The notes under the pieces were generated by a model. It was not told where the DNA came from. It made no database searches and saw nothing but the letters and a program-made list of their open reading frames with translations. A stretch of 64,000 nt of DNA from Vulcanimicrobiota bacterium (GTDB lineage Bacteria > Vulcanimicrobiota > Vulcanimicrobiia > Vulcanimicrobiales > Vulcanimicrobiaceae), in contig JAFANA010000086.1 of NCBI GenBank assembly GCA_019232905.1, positions 37,664 through 101,663 of the forward strand. The letters run 5' to 3'. Shown here piece after piece: positions 8,880 to 17,676 of the stretch. How positions within the stretch are numbered: the stretch's first letter is position 1; every line of letters starts with the position of its first letter. A program made the position numbers and the translations under genes.

Positions 8880-9878
8880 TCAGCCGTGGAGGGTCTTCGT
8901 CAGTCCTCGCGGTGCGTCACTTTCTACAAAACGCGAGCGCCCGACGTGCAGTGCAAGCATTTGGGCACACACGAGCCACGCCAAAGTATTAAAGGCAATA
9001 TTAACGACCGGCCCAAGCAGCGGGATGTCGCCGATGCGCCCGCCGATGACAAATCGCAGGCTTTCCGCTTGACCTGCTTCGCGAAGCGGACGATTCACGA
9101 TCTCGCGAGCGTCGTCGTCGATGATGCCGAGAATTGCGCACCCTGCGTCGAGCATCGCGACGCTTCCGTGCCGGAACTCACCCGCAGAGAAGCCCTCCGC
9201 GTGGATGTAGCTCGCCTCTTTGAGCTTGAGCGCGCATTCGTTAGCGATTGGAACGCCGTATCCGGCGCCGACGATGATAACGCTGCGACGCCGAGCAAGA
9301 CGCTGCGCTGCGTCGGAAATCTCTTCGATGCCGGGACCGTCGAGCCACGCGCGCACATCTTCCGCCGTCTCGGTCAGCGTATTCGCATTACGCGAATGCG
9401 ACGCCGAGGTCAGGCCCGCGGCCCAGAGGAGAATCGCAGCCGTCGCCGTGACGCTTTTACTCGCGGGCACTGCGATTTCAGGTCCTGCGCCGACATCGAT
9501 GGTCACCGTTGCGCGGTCGGCAAGCGGCGATTCCGGCGTGTTCGTCAGCGCGATCAGTTCGCGCGGCCGCAGAATATCGAGCGCACGTAAGAGATCGTCC
9601 GACGCGCCGCTTTGCGAACAGGCAATAACGACGGCATCCGTATAGGCGCGATTGTCGAGTGGCGCCTCCGCCGTCGCGAGCGCATGCGCGGGTATGCCGC
9701 GCCGGCGCAGTGCAAGCGCGCCGAGTTGCGCCATGAAGAGCGAACTGCCGCTGCCGATCAGCACAACTTCGCGTCCCTGAATCGCACGCGCAAGCGTGTG
9801 AGCTCGCTCGGATTGCGCAATCGCACACCACACGTCGGGCTGTTCGCGGATTTCGCGTTCGAACTGTTTTCCTAGCAT
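8880..9878 (-). CDS. SIS-domain sugar isomerase/deaminase-like protein (GlmS isomerase-half type)
   Basis: 332 residues with two SIS domains and no glutaminase domain. Visible motifs are VLIGSGSSLFMAQLGAL (about 36-52), ACSQSGASDDLLRAL (SQSG phosphosugar-binding turn, about 90), and LKLKEASYIHAEGFSAGEFRHG (ExxH region, about 220-240), all as in the isomerase half of GlmS and in AgaS-like proteins. Family members isomerise or deaminate aldose/ketose phosphates such as glucosamine-6-phosphate. Without the glutaminase half, ammonia-dependent synthesis or deamination is more likely. The start abuts the stop of the upstream PBP4 gene, so amino-sugar handling may be co-expressed with peptidoglycan trimming. 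Exact substrate is not determinable. Confidence 0.85.
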   Translation of the reverse strand: MLGKQFEREIREQPDVWCAIAQSERAHTLARAIQGREVVLIGSGSSLFMAQLGALALRRRGIPAHALATAEAPLDNRAYTDAVVIACSQSGASDDLLRALDILRPRELIALTNTPESPLADRATVTIDVGAGPEIAVPASKSVTATAAILLWAAGLTSASHSRNANTLTETAEDVRAWLDGPGIEEISDAAQRLARRRSVIIVGAGYGVPIANECALKLKEASYIHAEGFSAGEFRHGSVAMLDAGCAILGIIDDDAREIVNRPLREAGQAESLRFVIGGRIGDIPLLGPVVNIAFNTLAWLVCAQMLALHVGRSRFVESDAPRGLTKTLHG

Positions 9879-11372
9879 TTACTGACTCGCAATTGCCGAG
9901 AGGACCGCGCCACGAAGGCGCGCGAGCGCAGCAGCGCCGCCGGGATGATCGGCATCCATCCACTGGTTGACGAGGAATGAAAACGTCACGACACCGTGCG
10001 TCTTCGTTTGAATGAATCCGGAAATCGTGCGGACGTGGCTGATGCTTCCGGTCTTCGCGTAAATCTTGCCCTGCGCCGGCGTTCCGAGAAAAGAATGCCG
10101 CAGCGTCCCGCGAACGCCCGCGAGCGGAAGCGCGTCAATCACGATGTTGCGATAGGAACTGTTCCAATCGCTCTGCAGAATCATAAAGAGATCCCGCGGC
10201 GTGATCCGATCGTAACTCGAAAGTCCCGAGCCGTCGGTGATGGAAACCGTGGCCGGGTCGACGCCGATCGAGCGCAGATACCGCTCTTCTACGATGCGAC
10301 CGTTGTCATCGGTTCCGGGCTCCCCGCGCAGCGCGACGCCGAGCTCTTTGAGCAACAGCTCACCCATGAGGTTGTCGCTCGGATACCAGAATCGCTGCAT
10401 CATCACCGGCATCGGAAACGAGTCGTGCGACCACAGCACGGTCGAATGCGGCGGAGTTTTCCCGTCGTGAATTTTCCCGGTGAGCGTGATGCCTTGCGCT
10501 GCAAGCGCGTGCGCGAAGACGTCGCTTGCATACGATTCGGGATCGGGAACGGTTGCCGCGATATCACCCGAGGGCTTCGCTCCTAGCGGGTAGCTGCCGG
10601 TAAGCGCTATTTGATTCGGTGCATTCCACGCGCGCACGACGTCCGACGTGTCTTGCGAACCGGCCGGCCCAGTTTGGACGTTGTTCTCGATTGTGAATGC
10701 GTCCGTTTGCGGATCGACACGCAGGCTTACGGGAGCACCTACGGATGCGCCGGGCACCATCGTGATATGCACGACGCCGTCTTCCAACTCGAGCGCGCTC
10801 ACGACCGGCGCGTAATAGTAAGGAAGATCGTCCCACGACCAGCCGTATCCATAACGCTGCGCGTCATCGTGCGTCGCGTCCGCAATGAGATCGCCGTCAA
10901 TGTGTTTCACGCCGGCGGCGCGCAGTGCCACGGCCGCGGCATTCAGATCGGCAGCGCTGAGAAGTGCGTCACCGCCGCCGCGCAAGTAGAGGTTTCCGGC
11001 AATGACTCCGTCTGCGGGTGCGCGATCGGCGAGCACGCTCGTTACGTACGAGAAGTTCGGGCCGAGGACGTGAAGTGCGGCCGAACCCACGAGCAGCTTG
11101 AAGTTCGACGCCGGCATGAATTCTTGGTCCGCGTTGCGCGAATACAACAGCGTACCGCGCGTCGTATCGGCCGCGATGAACCCTACCTGCGCGCCGCGCA
11201 ATGCAGGCTCTTTGAGAAGCGTGCCGATTGTGTGCTGTAGCTGCGCAAGCTGCGTCTTCGTCCAGGGCAATCCACCGGGAAGCGGCCGCGGTGTTGCTGC
11301 GATCAATGCAACGCAAGCTGCGAGCATACTAAAATGTCGTGCGAATTTCACCAAACGCGTAGGTTGTTTCAA
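9879..11372 (-). CDS. dacB: D-alanyl-D-alanine carboxypeptidase/endopeptidase, PBP4 (S13) family
   Basis: 497 residues with an N-terminal signal peptide (about 1-27). Active-site motifs of S13 enzymes are present: PASNFK (SxxK; Ser89/Lys92), YPSDNLMGELLL (SxN) and AKTGSISHVRTISG (KTG) near the C-terminus, plus the family-typical DGSGLSSYDR. Between the first two motifs lies the long insertion domain characteristic of PBP4. It should remove terminal D-Ala and cut 4-3 crosslinks in the periplasm. Its stop abuts the start of the SIS gene downstream. It diverges from the secreted unknown at 11409 by 36 bp. Confidence 0.93.
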   Translation of the reverse strand: MKQPTRLVKFARHFSMLAACVALIAATPRPLPGGLPWTKTQLAQLQHTIGTLLKEPALRGAQVGFIAADTTRGTLLYSRNADQEFMPASNFKLLVGSAALHVLGPNFSYVTSVLADRAPADGVIAGNLYLRGGGDALLSAADLNAAAVALRAAGVKHIDGDLIADATHDDAQRYGYGWSWDDLPYYYAPVVSALELEDGVVHITMVPGASVGAPVSLRVDPQTDAFTIENNVQTGPAGSQDTSDVVRAWNAPNQIALTGSYPLGAKPSGDIAATVPDPESYASDVFAHALAAQGITLTGKIHDGKTPPHSTVLWSHDSFPMPVMMQRFWYPSDNLMGELLLKELGVALRGEPGTDDNGRIVEERYLRSIGVDPATVSITDGSGLSSYDRITPRDLFMILQSDWNSSYRNIVIDALPLAGVRGTLRHSFLGTPAQGKIYAKTGSISHVRTISGFIQTKTHGVVTFSFLVNQWMDADHPGGAAALARLRGAVLSAIASQ

Positions 11373-11408
11373 CAGAGTTACGTCGCCTGCTAACGAAGAG
11401 AGGACAAC

Positions 11409-12905
11409 ATGGAGGAGCTCTTCTTAATCCTTGCGGTCATCGTTGCGCAGATGACGCCGTTGCCCTCGCCCGCACCGACGCCGAACATTCCGGTGTACGT
11501 CGGCCATCCGGCCGAACGAATGTCGGTCAACGCGCGTCCACTCGGCTTCGATCCCGACGGGAACGCGCGCTGGCTCGTCGTCACGCAGTTCTTCGACGCA
11601 CAGAACAAGCCGACGCGTATCGTCGCAAATAGTGACTTTGCGTATCTTTCGCGCGACGGCTATGTCCAATGGCAAACGCGCCTTGCGTACGGTCAACCCT
11701 CCGCCATACTTTCGACGAACGCTGACGGTCCGCTTACGATGACCGTCGTTGCGAACCAGCCGCATCTCCCGAGCGTGACCGTACGAACGAACACGCAGTC
11801 GTGGCGAGCGCCGCGCCTGGTAGCAACGGCGCTTGGACCGCATCTCGTGCAAATCGGCTGGTTTCCGCGCGAGACCGGCGAGGTACGGATCTTTCGCGCC
11901 CAAAACGGCGGCGTGCAGCGCCTGCTCGCGCTCGTCGCCGGCCCGAGTTCGACGTTTCGCGACACCGACGCCAAACCGAACCGCAACTATCGCTATGTCG
12001 TCGAGCGCTCGGGGCACGAACCCGTGCGCCTCGACGTCACGACGCCGGCTGCACCGCGCGCTACGCCGATCGATAACGTGCGCGGAAAAGGGATGTGGCT
12101 CTATTTTACGTCCAATCCGCTCGACTCGATTTACGTCAAGAACCTCGATGCGCGTGCGATTGTCGACCAAGCCGTTCGTTCAGGACTGCATTATGTGGAG
12201 TTGCGCACATCGTACGGGGCCTATTGGGAGATAAGGCCCGAGGCCAAGCCGACCGTCGATGCGATTATCGATGGCCTCGCAGCGCATGGTATCAAGACGA
12301 TTGCGTGGGCCGTTCCTCGTGACGAAAGCTTCGAGGATCTGCAGACGGCCGTGCGCGGCGCCTACTACCGCACCGCCAACGGAACGCCTGTTGACGGTCT
12401 CGCACTCGACGTCGAGCGCGGCGACGAGTTCATGGGCGCCGCACCGCAAGGCCTCAGCGCGTTGTGGCACTACGTCGAATTCATTCGCAACGCGATGGGG
12501 CCATCGTATCTCATCATGCCTACGGTCGAAGACGCCTATCTCGAGCACCTCGATAATCAAAGCTATCCGTACGCGCAGATCGCGCAATACAGCACCGCGC
12601 TTCAACCAATGACGTACTGGCGCATGATGCGCCGTTCTCCGACGACGCCGCAAGAAGTCGATCAGATTCTTCAGTCGTCGTACGATACGTTGATGCGCGA
12701 CGCCGGCCGTACCATTCCGATCAGCATCGGCGGTCAGACGAGCGGCGTCGGCCGTAACGGCCCGCCTCCCGCGCAGGAAATCACGACCTCACTCGATGCG
12801 AGCAAACGCATCGGCGCCCTCGGCGAATGCTTTTTCGCATGGGACGGCACCGAGCCGTACCAGTGGGACGCGCTTGGAAGCTATACATGGCCGATGGCTC
12901 AGTGA
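11409..12905 (+). CDS. Exported protein of unknown family, possibly with a TIM-barrel-like C-terminal half
   Basis: 498 residues, start supported by GAGAGGA. A hydrophobic N-terminus (LFLILAVIVAQ) followed by a proline-rich stretch suggests a signal peptide or anchor. Residues about 125-225 look like a fibronectin-type beta-sandwich (IGWFPRETGEVRIFR...YRYVVERSG). Residues about 230-490 alternate strands and helices with segments such as GLHYVELRTSYG, GIKTIAWAVPRD and DGLALDVERGDEF; the last has acidic residues at a strand end, as in glycoside-hydrolase-like barrels. I do not recognise the family and catalysis is not shown. It overlaps the alanine racemase gene by 19 bases, so a cell-wall or glycan role is possible by context only. 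Confidence 0.8.
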   Translation: MEELFLILAVIVAQMTPLPSPAPTPNIPVYVGHPAERMSVNARPLGFDPDGNARWLVVTQFFDAQNKPTRIVANSDFAYLSRDGYVQWQTRLAYGQPSAILSTNADGPLTMTVVANQPHLPSVTVRTNTQSWRAPRLVATALGPHLVQIGWFPRETGEVRIFRAQNGGVQRLLALVAGPSSTFRDTDAKPNRNYRYVVERSGHEPVRLDVTTPAAPRATPIDNVRGKGMWLYFTSNPLDSIYVKNLDARAIVDQAVRSGLHYVELRTSYGAYWEIRPEAKPTVDAIIDGLAAHGIKTIAWAVPRDESFEDLQTAVRGAYYRTANGTPVDGLALDVERGDEFMGAAPQGLSALWHYVEFIRNAMGPSYLIMPTVEDAYLEHLDNQSYPYAQIAQYSTALQPMTYWRMMRRSPTTPQEVDQILQSSYDTLMRDAGRTIPISIGGQTSGVGRNGPPPAQEITTSLDASKRIGALGECFFAWDGTEPYQWDALGSYTWPMAQ

Positions 12906-13936
12906 GCGCTCCGATTATTAGTCTCAGCGGAGCAGCACTTCGCGAGAACGTTCGATCGTGGAAAAGGCTGACGCGCGCCGGCGTCAGGGCGGTCGTGAAA
13001 GCGGACGGGTACGGCTTCGGGCTCGAGCGGATCGTGCGCGAACTCGATGGCGTTGCAGACGGATTCGTTGTTTCGGACCTTAACGAATTCGAGCGTCTGC
13101 GTTCGCTGAGCTCGGCGCCTGCCGCAACACTCTACGATGGGGGCCCCGAATACGTGTGTCGTGTTGCCGATCTTGGTGGAATCGTCAATATTGCCCGGTT
13201 CGACTCGTTAGCTGCACTCGCTCGCAGGTCGAACGCATCCGAGGTAACGGCTCGCGTCGGCTTGCGTTTAGCGGCGGGATGGTCCGCGATTGATATTGAC
13301 GACGCGAAAGAGTACGCACACCTTCTCTCGCGCTCGGGGATGCGTGTCGAACTGTGGACGCACCTAAGCAATCCTGCAACGGAAGCTGAAGACCGCGAGC
13401 TGTTCGCGCGATTCGTCGCGTTGTTTCGGGAGAACGGCGTGGAGGTCGCGGGAGAAGACGTTGAGAGCACGTTCCCGGCTGCGCGGGGCGGCGTTTGGGG
13501 AGGCAGCATCCGCATCGGTGTCGGGCTCTTTGGGTCGGGAACGCCGGGGACCGGGAACGAGCGGCTGACGTGCGCGATCGAAGTTCGCGCGACAGTGCTC
13601 GACCGTATCTTCTCCGACGGAACGTTGCGCGCGGGTTACGGGCCGGACGCGCTACCCTGCGGATCCCAGGTGAGCGTGCTTCGCTGTGGATATAGCGACG
13701 GCTTTCCGCGCGTTACGCGGCCGTATCGCTCGCTTCTGTCCGTGGGGATGCAGTATTCTATTCTGCGCGATGCAGTGGCCGGCGATGAATGCCAACTGCT
13801 CGGACCTGACGATGACCTCGACGAACTCGCGGCGGCCGCGTATGTTTTACCCCATCAAATCGTCACGGGCCTCGGCCTGGCTTCTCAGCGGCAGGCGTGT
13901 TTCGCGTACAATAGTGGATGTGATATCGCAAGATGA
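12887..13936 (+). CDS. alr: Alanine racemase
   Basis: About 349 residues from ATG 12887, which overlaps the previous gene by 19 bases; a GTG at 12902 is the alternative. Earlier in-frame starts would add shadow sequence of the upstream gene. The PLP-lysine motif VVKADGYGFG places Lys38, and the C-terminal domain has RAGYG (equivalent to the catalytic tyrosine loop), CGYSDGFPR and a late GPDDDLDELA...HQIVTGLG segment. It interconverts L- and D-alanine for peptidoglycan precursors. The sequence is rather divergent from the best-known Alr proteins, so a broader amino-acid racemase is possible. The next gene (dprA) starts within its last codons. Confidence 0.85.
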   Translation: MADGSVSAPIISLSGAALRENVRSWKRLTRAGVRAVVKADGYGFGLERIVRELDGVADGFVVSDLNEFERLRSLSSAPAATLYDGGPEYVCRVADLGGIVNIARFDSLAALARRSNASEVTARVGLRLAAGWSAIDIDDAKEYAHLLSRSGMRVELWTHLSNPATEAEDRELFARFVALFRENGVEVAGEDVESTFPAARGGVWGGSIRIGVGLFGSGTPGTGNERLTCAIEVRATVLDRIFSDGTLRAGYGPDALPCGSQVSVLRCGYSDGFPRVTRPYRSLLSVGMQYSILRDAVAGDECQLLGPDDDLDELAAAAYVLPHQIVTGLGLASQRQACFAYNSGCDIAR

Positions 13937-14789
13937 GTTGCTGCTGTTCGCCGCCGCCTATTTGCACGTACCGAGCCGTCGCTTGCGAGCGCTCGCGCGA
14001 GCGCAAGACCGCGATCTCAAAGAATGGATCGCTGGTGATTCATCGCGGAAGGTCTCACATGCGCGGCATCAAGCGCGCGAGGCCGTTCAACGCCTAAAGC
14101 GGCTGCACGCAACGATCGTAACGATCGTTGACGAATCGTATCCGCCGGGATTGCTCGATCTCGACGAACCGCCGGCGTTTTTATGCGTGCGCGGCACCTT
14201 GCCGAGTGACGGCATCGCAATCATCGGAAGCCGTACTCCTACCGCGGAGGCTGCGGCATTTGCTGGCGAACTCGCGGCAAAGTGCGGCGTTCCGGTCATA
14301 AGCGGTTTGGCATTAGGAATCGACGCCGCGGCGCACACAGGTGCGATGGACGCCGGACTTCCGACGATCGCTTATGTTGGAACGGGGCTCGGGATCACGT
14401 ATCCACCCGAACATCACGCACTCGAAGACGAGATCGTCACCCGAAGTGGTGCTGTTGCGAGCGAACGGCTTCCCGACGAGCCGGTCACGAAATCATCGCT
14501 CGTCCATCGGGACCGGCTCCAGGCTGCTCACGCACGAGCGACGGTGCTGGTCGCAAGTGAAATAGAAGGCGGCGCCATGCAAACCATGCGCTTCGCGAAG
14601 GATCTGGGACGTCCGCGCTTCGTTCTCGATGCAAGCGGAGGGCCTGAGTACGCCGGAAACGCGCAAGCGCGCGGTGACGGTGCAATTGCGATTCCATTCG
14701 CGGTCGAGGCCGCCCTAGAGAAAATCCGCGCTACAGTTGCGCGAGCGCCGTCGTCTGTAAGAACGACGCGTACCACGAGTCGTGCGTGA
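13914..14789 (+). CDS. dprA: DNA-processing protein DprA/Smf
   Basis: About 291 residues. A GTG at 13914 (or 13920), inside the end of alr, is taken as start because the alternating-helix N-terminal region of DprA begins just after; upstream in-frame sequence is antisense-like. The Rossmann-type core carries IAIIGSRTPT (about 102-111), SGLALGIDAAAHTGAM and PTIAYVGTGLGITYPPEH, all hallmarks of DprA. It loads RecA on incoming single-stranded DNA during natural transformation. The start-stop overlap with alr implies co-translation. Its 3' end overlaps the convergent esterase-like gene by 59 bases. The C-terminal winged-helix domain seen in many DprA proteins is absent. Confidence 0.92.
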   Translation: MDVISQDELLLFAAAYLHVPSRRLRALARAQDRDLKEWIAGDSSRKVSHARHQAREAVQRLKRLHATIVTIVDESYPPGLLDLDEPPAFLCVRGTLPSDGIAIIGSRTPTAEAAAFAGELAAKCGVPVISGLALGIDAAAHTGAMDAGLPTIAYVGTGLGITYPPEHHALEDEIVTRSGAVASERLPDEPVTKSSLVHRDRLQAAHARATVLVASEIEGGAMQTMRFAKDLGRPRFVLDASGGPEYAGNAQARGDGAIAIPFAVEAALEKIRATVARAPSSVRTTRTTSRA

Positions 14790-15615
14790 GCAGATCGTCG
14801 TGCGCCACATCGTTCGTGAGAATGAACGTCGCATCGCGGGTGAGCAGCCGTTCCGCAGTGAGGTCCTTTGCGAGCCACACGTAGGAGTTCGGCATTTGCG
14901 CCTGCAGCATTCCCATGATCGTGACATTGCCGGTGACCGTGTCGTCCGTGAAGATGCTCAGAAAATGGCTGTTTGCGCCGCGAGCCCACGCCGCAAATGC
15001 GTCGAAGTATCCGTAGGCGGAATCGAAGAGCACAACATCCGTAATCCGTTCGTTCATGCCGCCGCGCGTGAGGACGCCGCCGGCTCCGCCGTAGCCGCCG
15101 CTGTGAGCTGTCAACACGATGCGGCCCGGGGCGTTGACCGGCGAGACACCCGATCGTTGCAACCACGCGCAGACGTCGGTAATGAAACGCGCAAAGCCGT
15201 TGTCGTCGAGTTCTAATTTCCCGTCGCCCGAGTCCGGCGCGTTTGCCGGCCCGGTTGGGACGACGAGAATGGCGTTGCGTTTGCTTGCGATGAGTTGCTC
15301 GCGCAGGTGATAGGTCGATAATGTCGATCTGACGTCGTGTCGCCACCCGTAAAAATGTACGATGAGGTCGATCGCGCCGTTCTCAGGATGCCAGCTGTCC
15401 GGCACGAAGATGCCGACGCTCGAATCACTATAGTGTGTCGCCGCGTCATACAGTTTGCCTTCATACGTGTGTCCGTTCGCCCGGCTCGCGTGCGGGTACG
15501 GCGCGGATGCGAAGGGGACGATAAACGTTTTGCCACCTGCGACTTGCTGTGTTTGCGGTAAGGACGCCGCAGCAATTGCGGCAAAGCTGGAAGTCAGAAA
15601 TTCAGCGCGATCCAT
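14731..15615 (-). CDS. Exported alpha/beta-hydrolase-like protein
   Basis: 294 residues. The N-terminus (MDRAEFLTSSFAAIAAASLP) looks like a signal sequence but lacks the twin arginine. IDLIVHFYGWRHDV resembles the oxyanion region of esterase-like hydrolases, and VLTAHSGGYGGAGG fits the nucleophile elbow (Ser in HSGGYGG). A late ILTNDVAHDDLL contains candidate acid and His residues. It is probably a secreted esterase or peptidase-like hydrolase; the substrate is unknown. The gene converges on dprA with a 59-base overlap. Confidence 0.72.
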   Translation of the reverse strand: MDRAEFLTSSFAAIAAASLPQTQQVAGGKTFIVPFASAPYPHASRANGHTYEGKLYDAATHYSDSSVGIFVPDSWHPENGAIDLIVHFYGWRHDVRSTLSTYHLREQLIASKRNAILVVPTGPANAPDSGDGKLELDDNGFARFITDVCAWLQRSGVSPVNAPGRIVLTAHSGGYGGAGGVLTRGGMNERITDVVLFDSAYGYFDAFAAWARGANSHFLSIFTDDTVTGNVTIMGMLQAQMPNSYVWLAKDLTAERLLTRDATFILTNDVAHDDLLTHDSWYASFLQTTALAQL

Positions 15616-15667
15616 CGCGGCGCTATTGGCGCTGCGGCGACGACAATCCCGCGCCGCTCGTTATTCG

Positions 15668-16033
15668 TTATGACTGCTCGAGGCAAGCGTTGAAAATGTT
15701 ATAGTACGCGTTCTGCTGATCTTGCACTTGTTTCGCGCCCTTTTGGCGGCGCGCTTCGCCTGCAACTAGACCGAACGCCGCACCGATTGCGGCGCCGCGT
15801 CCGGCATCGCCGCCGCCCATTCCGCCGATCAATGCGCCCGCACCCGCACCGGCAACACCGCCGCGCGCGATCGCCTTCGAATTCGGATTCTGTTCGCTCC
15901 CGTTCCAACCGGATTGTTGCGCGGCGACGTTCGAACAGTAATTATACTTGTCCCTGGAATACGTCGTTTGCGCCAGCGCGGGCTGCATGCAAAATATTGC
16001 GAGAGCTGCGGTCGCGACAACCTGCGCACGCAT
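15668..16033 (-). CDS. Exported glycine-zipper protein
   Basis: 121 residues from ATG 16033; longer in-frame sequence upstream is Arg/His-rich and overlaps the HdeA-like gene, so it is not used. A signal peptide (MRAQVVATAALAIFCMQPALAQ) is clear. The middle (about 57-95) is a glycine zipper (GGVAGAGAGALIGGMGGGDAGRG) of the type found in outer-membrane or stress-related small proteins. Two cysteines, near residues 32 and 117, could form a disulfide. Its start shares one base with the HdeA-like gene's stop (TGATG), so the two are co-translated, suggesting an envelope-stress pair. Confidence 0.75.
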   Translation of the reverse strand: MRAQVVATAALAIFCMQPALAQTTYSRDKYNYCSNVAAQQSGWNGSEQNPNSKAIARGGVAGAGAGALIGGMGGGDAGRGAAIGAAFGLVAGEARRQKGAKQVQDQQNAYYNIFNACLEQS

Positions 16034-16344
16034 CAGAATGCCTTTATATCGACGCGAGATAGGGCGGACAAGATCGTCTCGCTGGCGTTCGCGTCGCACT
16101 CCTTCATGAGCGCGGTTGTGGCGTTTTTCACGAGGCCGGTCTTGAACGTGGCGGCATTTGCCTTTGCTGCAGCGTATCCCCAATAGAACATGACGACGGC
16201 GGATCGATCGAGCGGTGATGCGTCTCGAAGATCTTTGCAGGTCAGTTTCGTGATATCGACTTGTGCCGAGGGCGGTGCTTCTGGGGCGGGAGACACCGCG
16301 CCCAAGAGCAGCACGGCGCAGGCGATGATGATTCGTGATGGCAT
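16033..16344 (-). CDS. HdeA/HdeB-family periplasmic acid-stress chaperone-like protein
   Basis: 103 residues. After a signal peptide (about 1-20) the mature part begins VDITKLTCKDLRDAS and ends with MKECDANASETILSAL, matching the two-cysteine helical fold of HdeA/HdeB in which a disulfide joins the two conserved Cys. HdeA proteins bind unfolded periplasmic proteins at low pH. The length and Cys spacing fit the family. It is the first gene of a two-gene unit with the glycine-zipper protein. Confidence 0.8.
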   Translation of the reverse strand: MPSRIIIACAVLLLGAVSPAPEAPPSAQVDITKLTCKDLRDASPLDRSAVVMFYWGYAAAKANAATFKTGLVKNATTALMKECDANASETILSALSRVDIKAF

Positions 16345-16411
16345 GCCCTCATTTTATGAGGGCCGTGACGTTTCAATTATCCCGAATGCGCACCCGTTTC
16401 CCGGGGGAACG

Positions 16412-17569
16412 CTACTGCGTGAACGTCACCTTCCCTAACCCTTGCGCCTCTGCGAAATAAAGCGTATTTGGAATGCATCCCGCGCCGGGCGGAGCGCCGG
16501 CAATCCCCAGCGGCAGCGTACCTCCCGGGATTGGATATTCCGTCACGGTCCCCGACGCGTCGATTCGGCCGATTTTATTCGCACCGGCTTCCGTGAACCA
16601 CATCGCGTTGTCGCTGCCCGCCGTGATGCCCGCAGGTCCGCTTTGCGGCGTCGGAATGCGGTAGTACGTTACGGAAAGAGAGGTCGTTACGCGACCGATC
16701 TTATTTAAGCCAGGATCCGTGAACCATACGGCGCCATCCGGTCCGAGCGCGACGTGCTCTACTTGTGAGCCCGATGGAAGCGTCACGGAGGTCGTCGCAT
16801 TCGTGAAATAATTTTGACGAAGAATTCGCGGCGGTGATGTCGTGTTGTTCATTGGATTGAACGTCGGCAAATTGCCGGAATAGATTTCACCGTCTGCACC
16901 GACCGTTGCCGTGTTGATGATGCTCAGATCCGGTGCGCTCAAATCGCCGACCGCTGCAAAGGCCGTGTTGAAGATGGTGACGATTCCGGTCGTACCCGCT
17001 TCATACGACTGCATCGCGGCAATCGTGCCGTGTCCCACATCTGCAACTCCGATCGTCTCATCCGCAGCGAACGTCGTGATGATCTGCGACGCGCTCGTGC
17101 GTCCCGTCACCGGATCGAGGGCTGCAACATACGTAATCGGCGGCCCGTTGGGAAACGCCGACCCGAGGACGACCGAGATCTCGTTGCCGGGTCCGTTCGT
17201 CATCGCATTGTCACTCGGCTCGGCGCCCGGCGGTAAGGGTCCGTTTAGCGGCAACGGATATGCGTATTGTTTGAACGTTCCGTTGTATTTGACGAACGTG
17301 CCGGCTCCGGAAAGATAAACGCTACCATCGGAACCGATTGCAATGCCGCCGGTCGGTGCGTCCGGTGTTCGAATTGTAGTAATACGTACGGACTTGACCG
17401 GCGACGGCGATGAGAGCGGTATCGTTCCAGGCGTTGGCTGCGCTGCGCGCGGCGTCGACGGGAGAGAAGGCGAACCGCCGCTGCCGCCGCCGCATCCGGA
17501 CAATACGGCGAGCGACGCAAAAAGCGCCCAAGTGACGACGATTCCGATGCCGGCGGAACGCGTGAACAT
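16412..17569 (-). CDS. Vgb/NHL-like beta-propeller lipoprotein
   Basis: 385 residues. The N-terminal signal ends in a lipobox (VLSGC) followed by a Gly/Ser/Pro-rich linker (about 26-60). The body has repeated propeller blades such as VALGPDGAVWFTDPGLNKIGR and ITAGSDNAMWFTEAGANKIGR, the signature of virginiamycin-B-lyase-like/NHL propellers. Vgb itself linearises streptogramins, but most such lipoproteins have no known substrate, so no resistance function is claimed. It follows the anti-sigma gene by about 107 bp on the same strand and could be a target or partner of that sigma factor. Confidence 0.82.
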   Translation of the reverse strand: MFTRSAGIGIVVTWALFASLAVLSGCGGGSGGSPSLPSTPRAAQPTPGTIPLSSPSPVKSVRITTIRTPDAPTGGIAIGSDGSVYLSGAGTFVKYNGTFKQYAYPLPLNGPLPPGAEPSDNAMTNGPGNEISVVLGSAFPNGPPITYVAALDPVTGRTSASQIITTFAADETIGVADVGHGTIAAMQSYEAGTTGIVTIFNTAFAAVGDLSAPDLSIINTATVGADGEIYSGNLPTFNPMNNTTSPPRILRQNYFTNATTSVTLPSGSQVEHVALGPDGAVWFTDPGLNKIGRVTTSLSVTYYRIPTPQSGPAGITAGSDNAMWFTEAGANKIGRIDASGTVTEYPIPGGTLPLGIAGAPPGAGCIPNTLYFAEAQGLGKVTFTQ

Positions 17570-17676
17570 CTCTGCTCACTGTATCGAAAGGTTGATCGAG
17601 TATCCGAGAGCCGCAAGTCCCGTCAGCAAAACGGCTCCTAGGGTAGTCGAGTGAGCGCAGGTTTATTTCACCGTCT

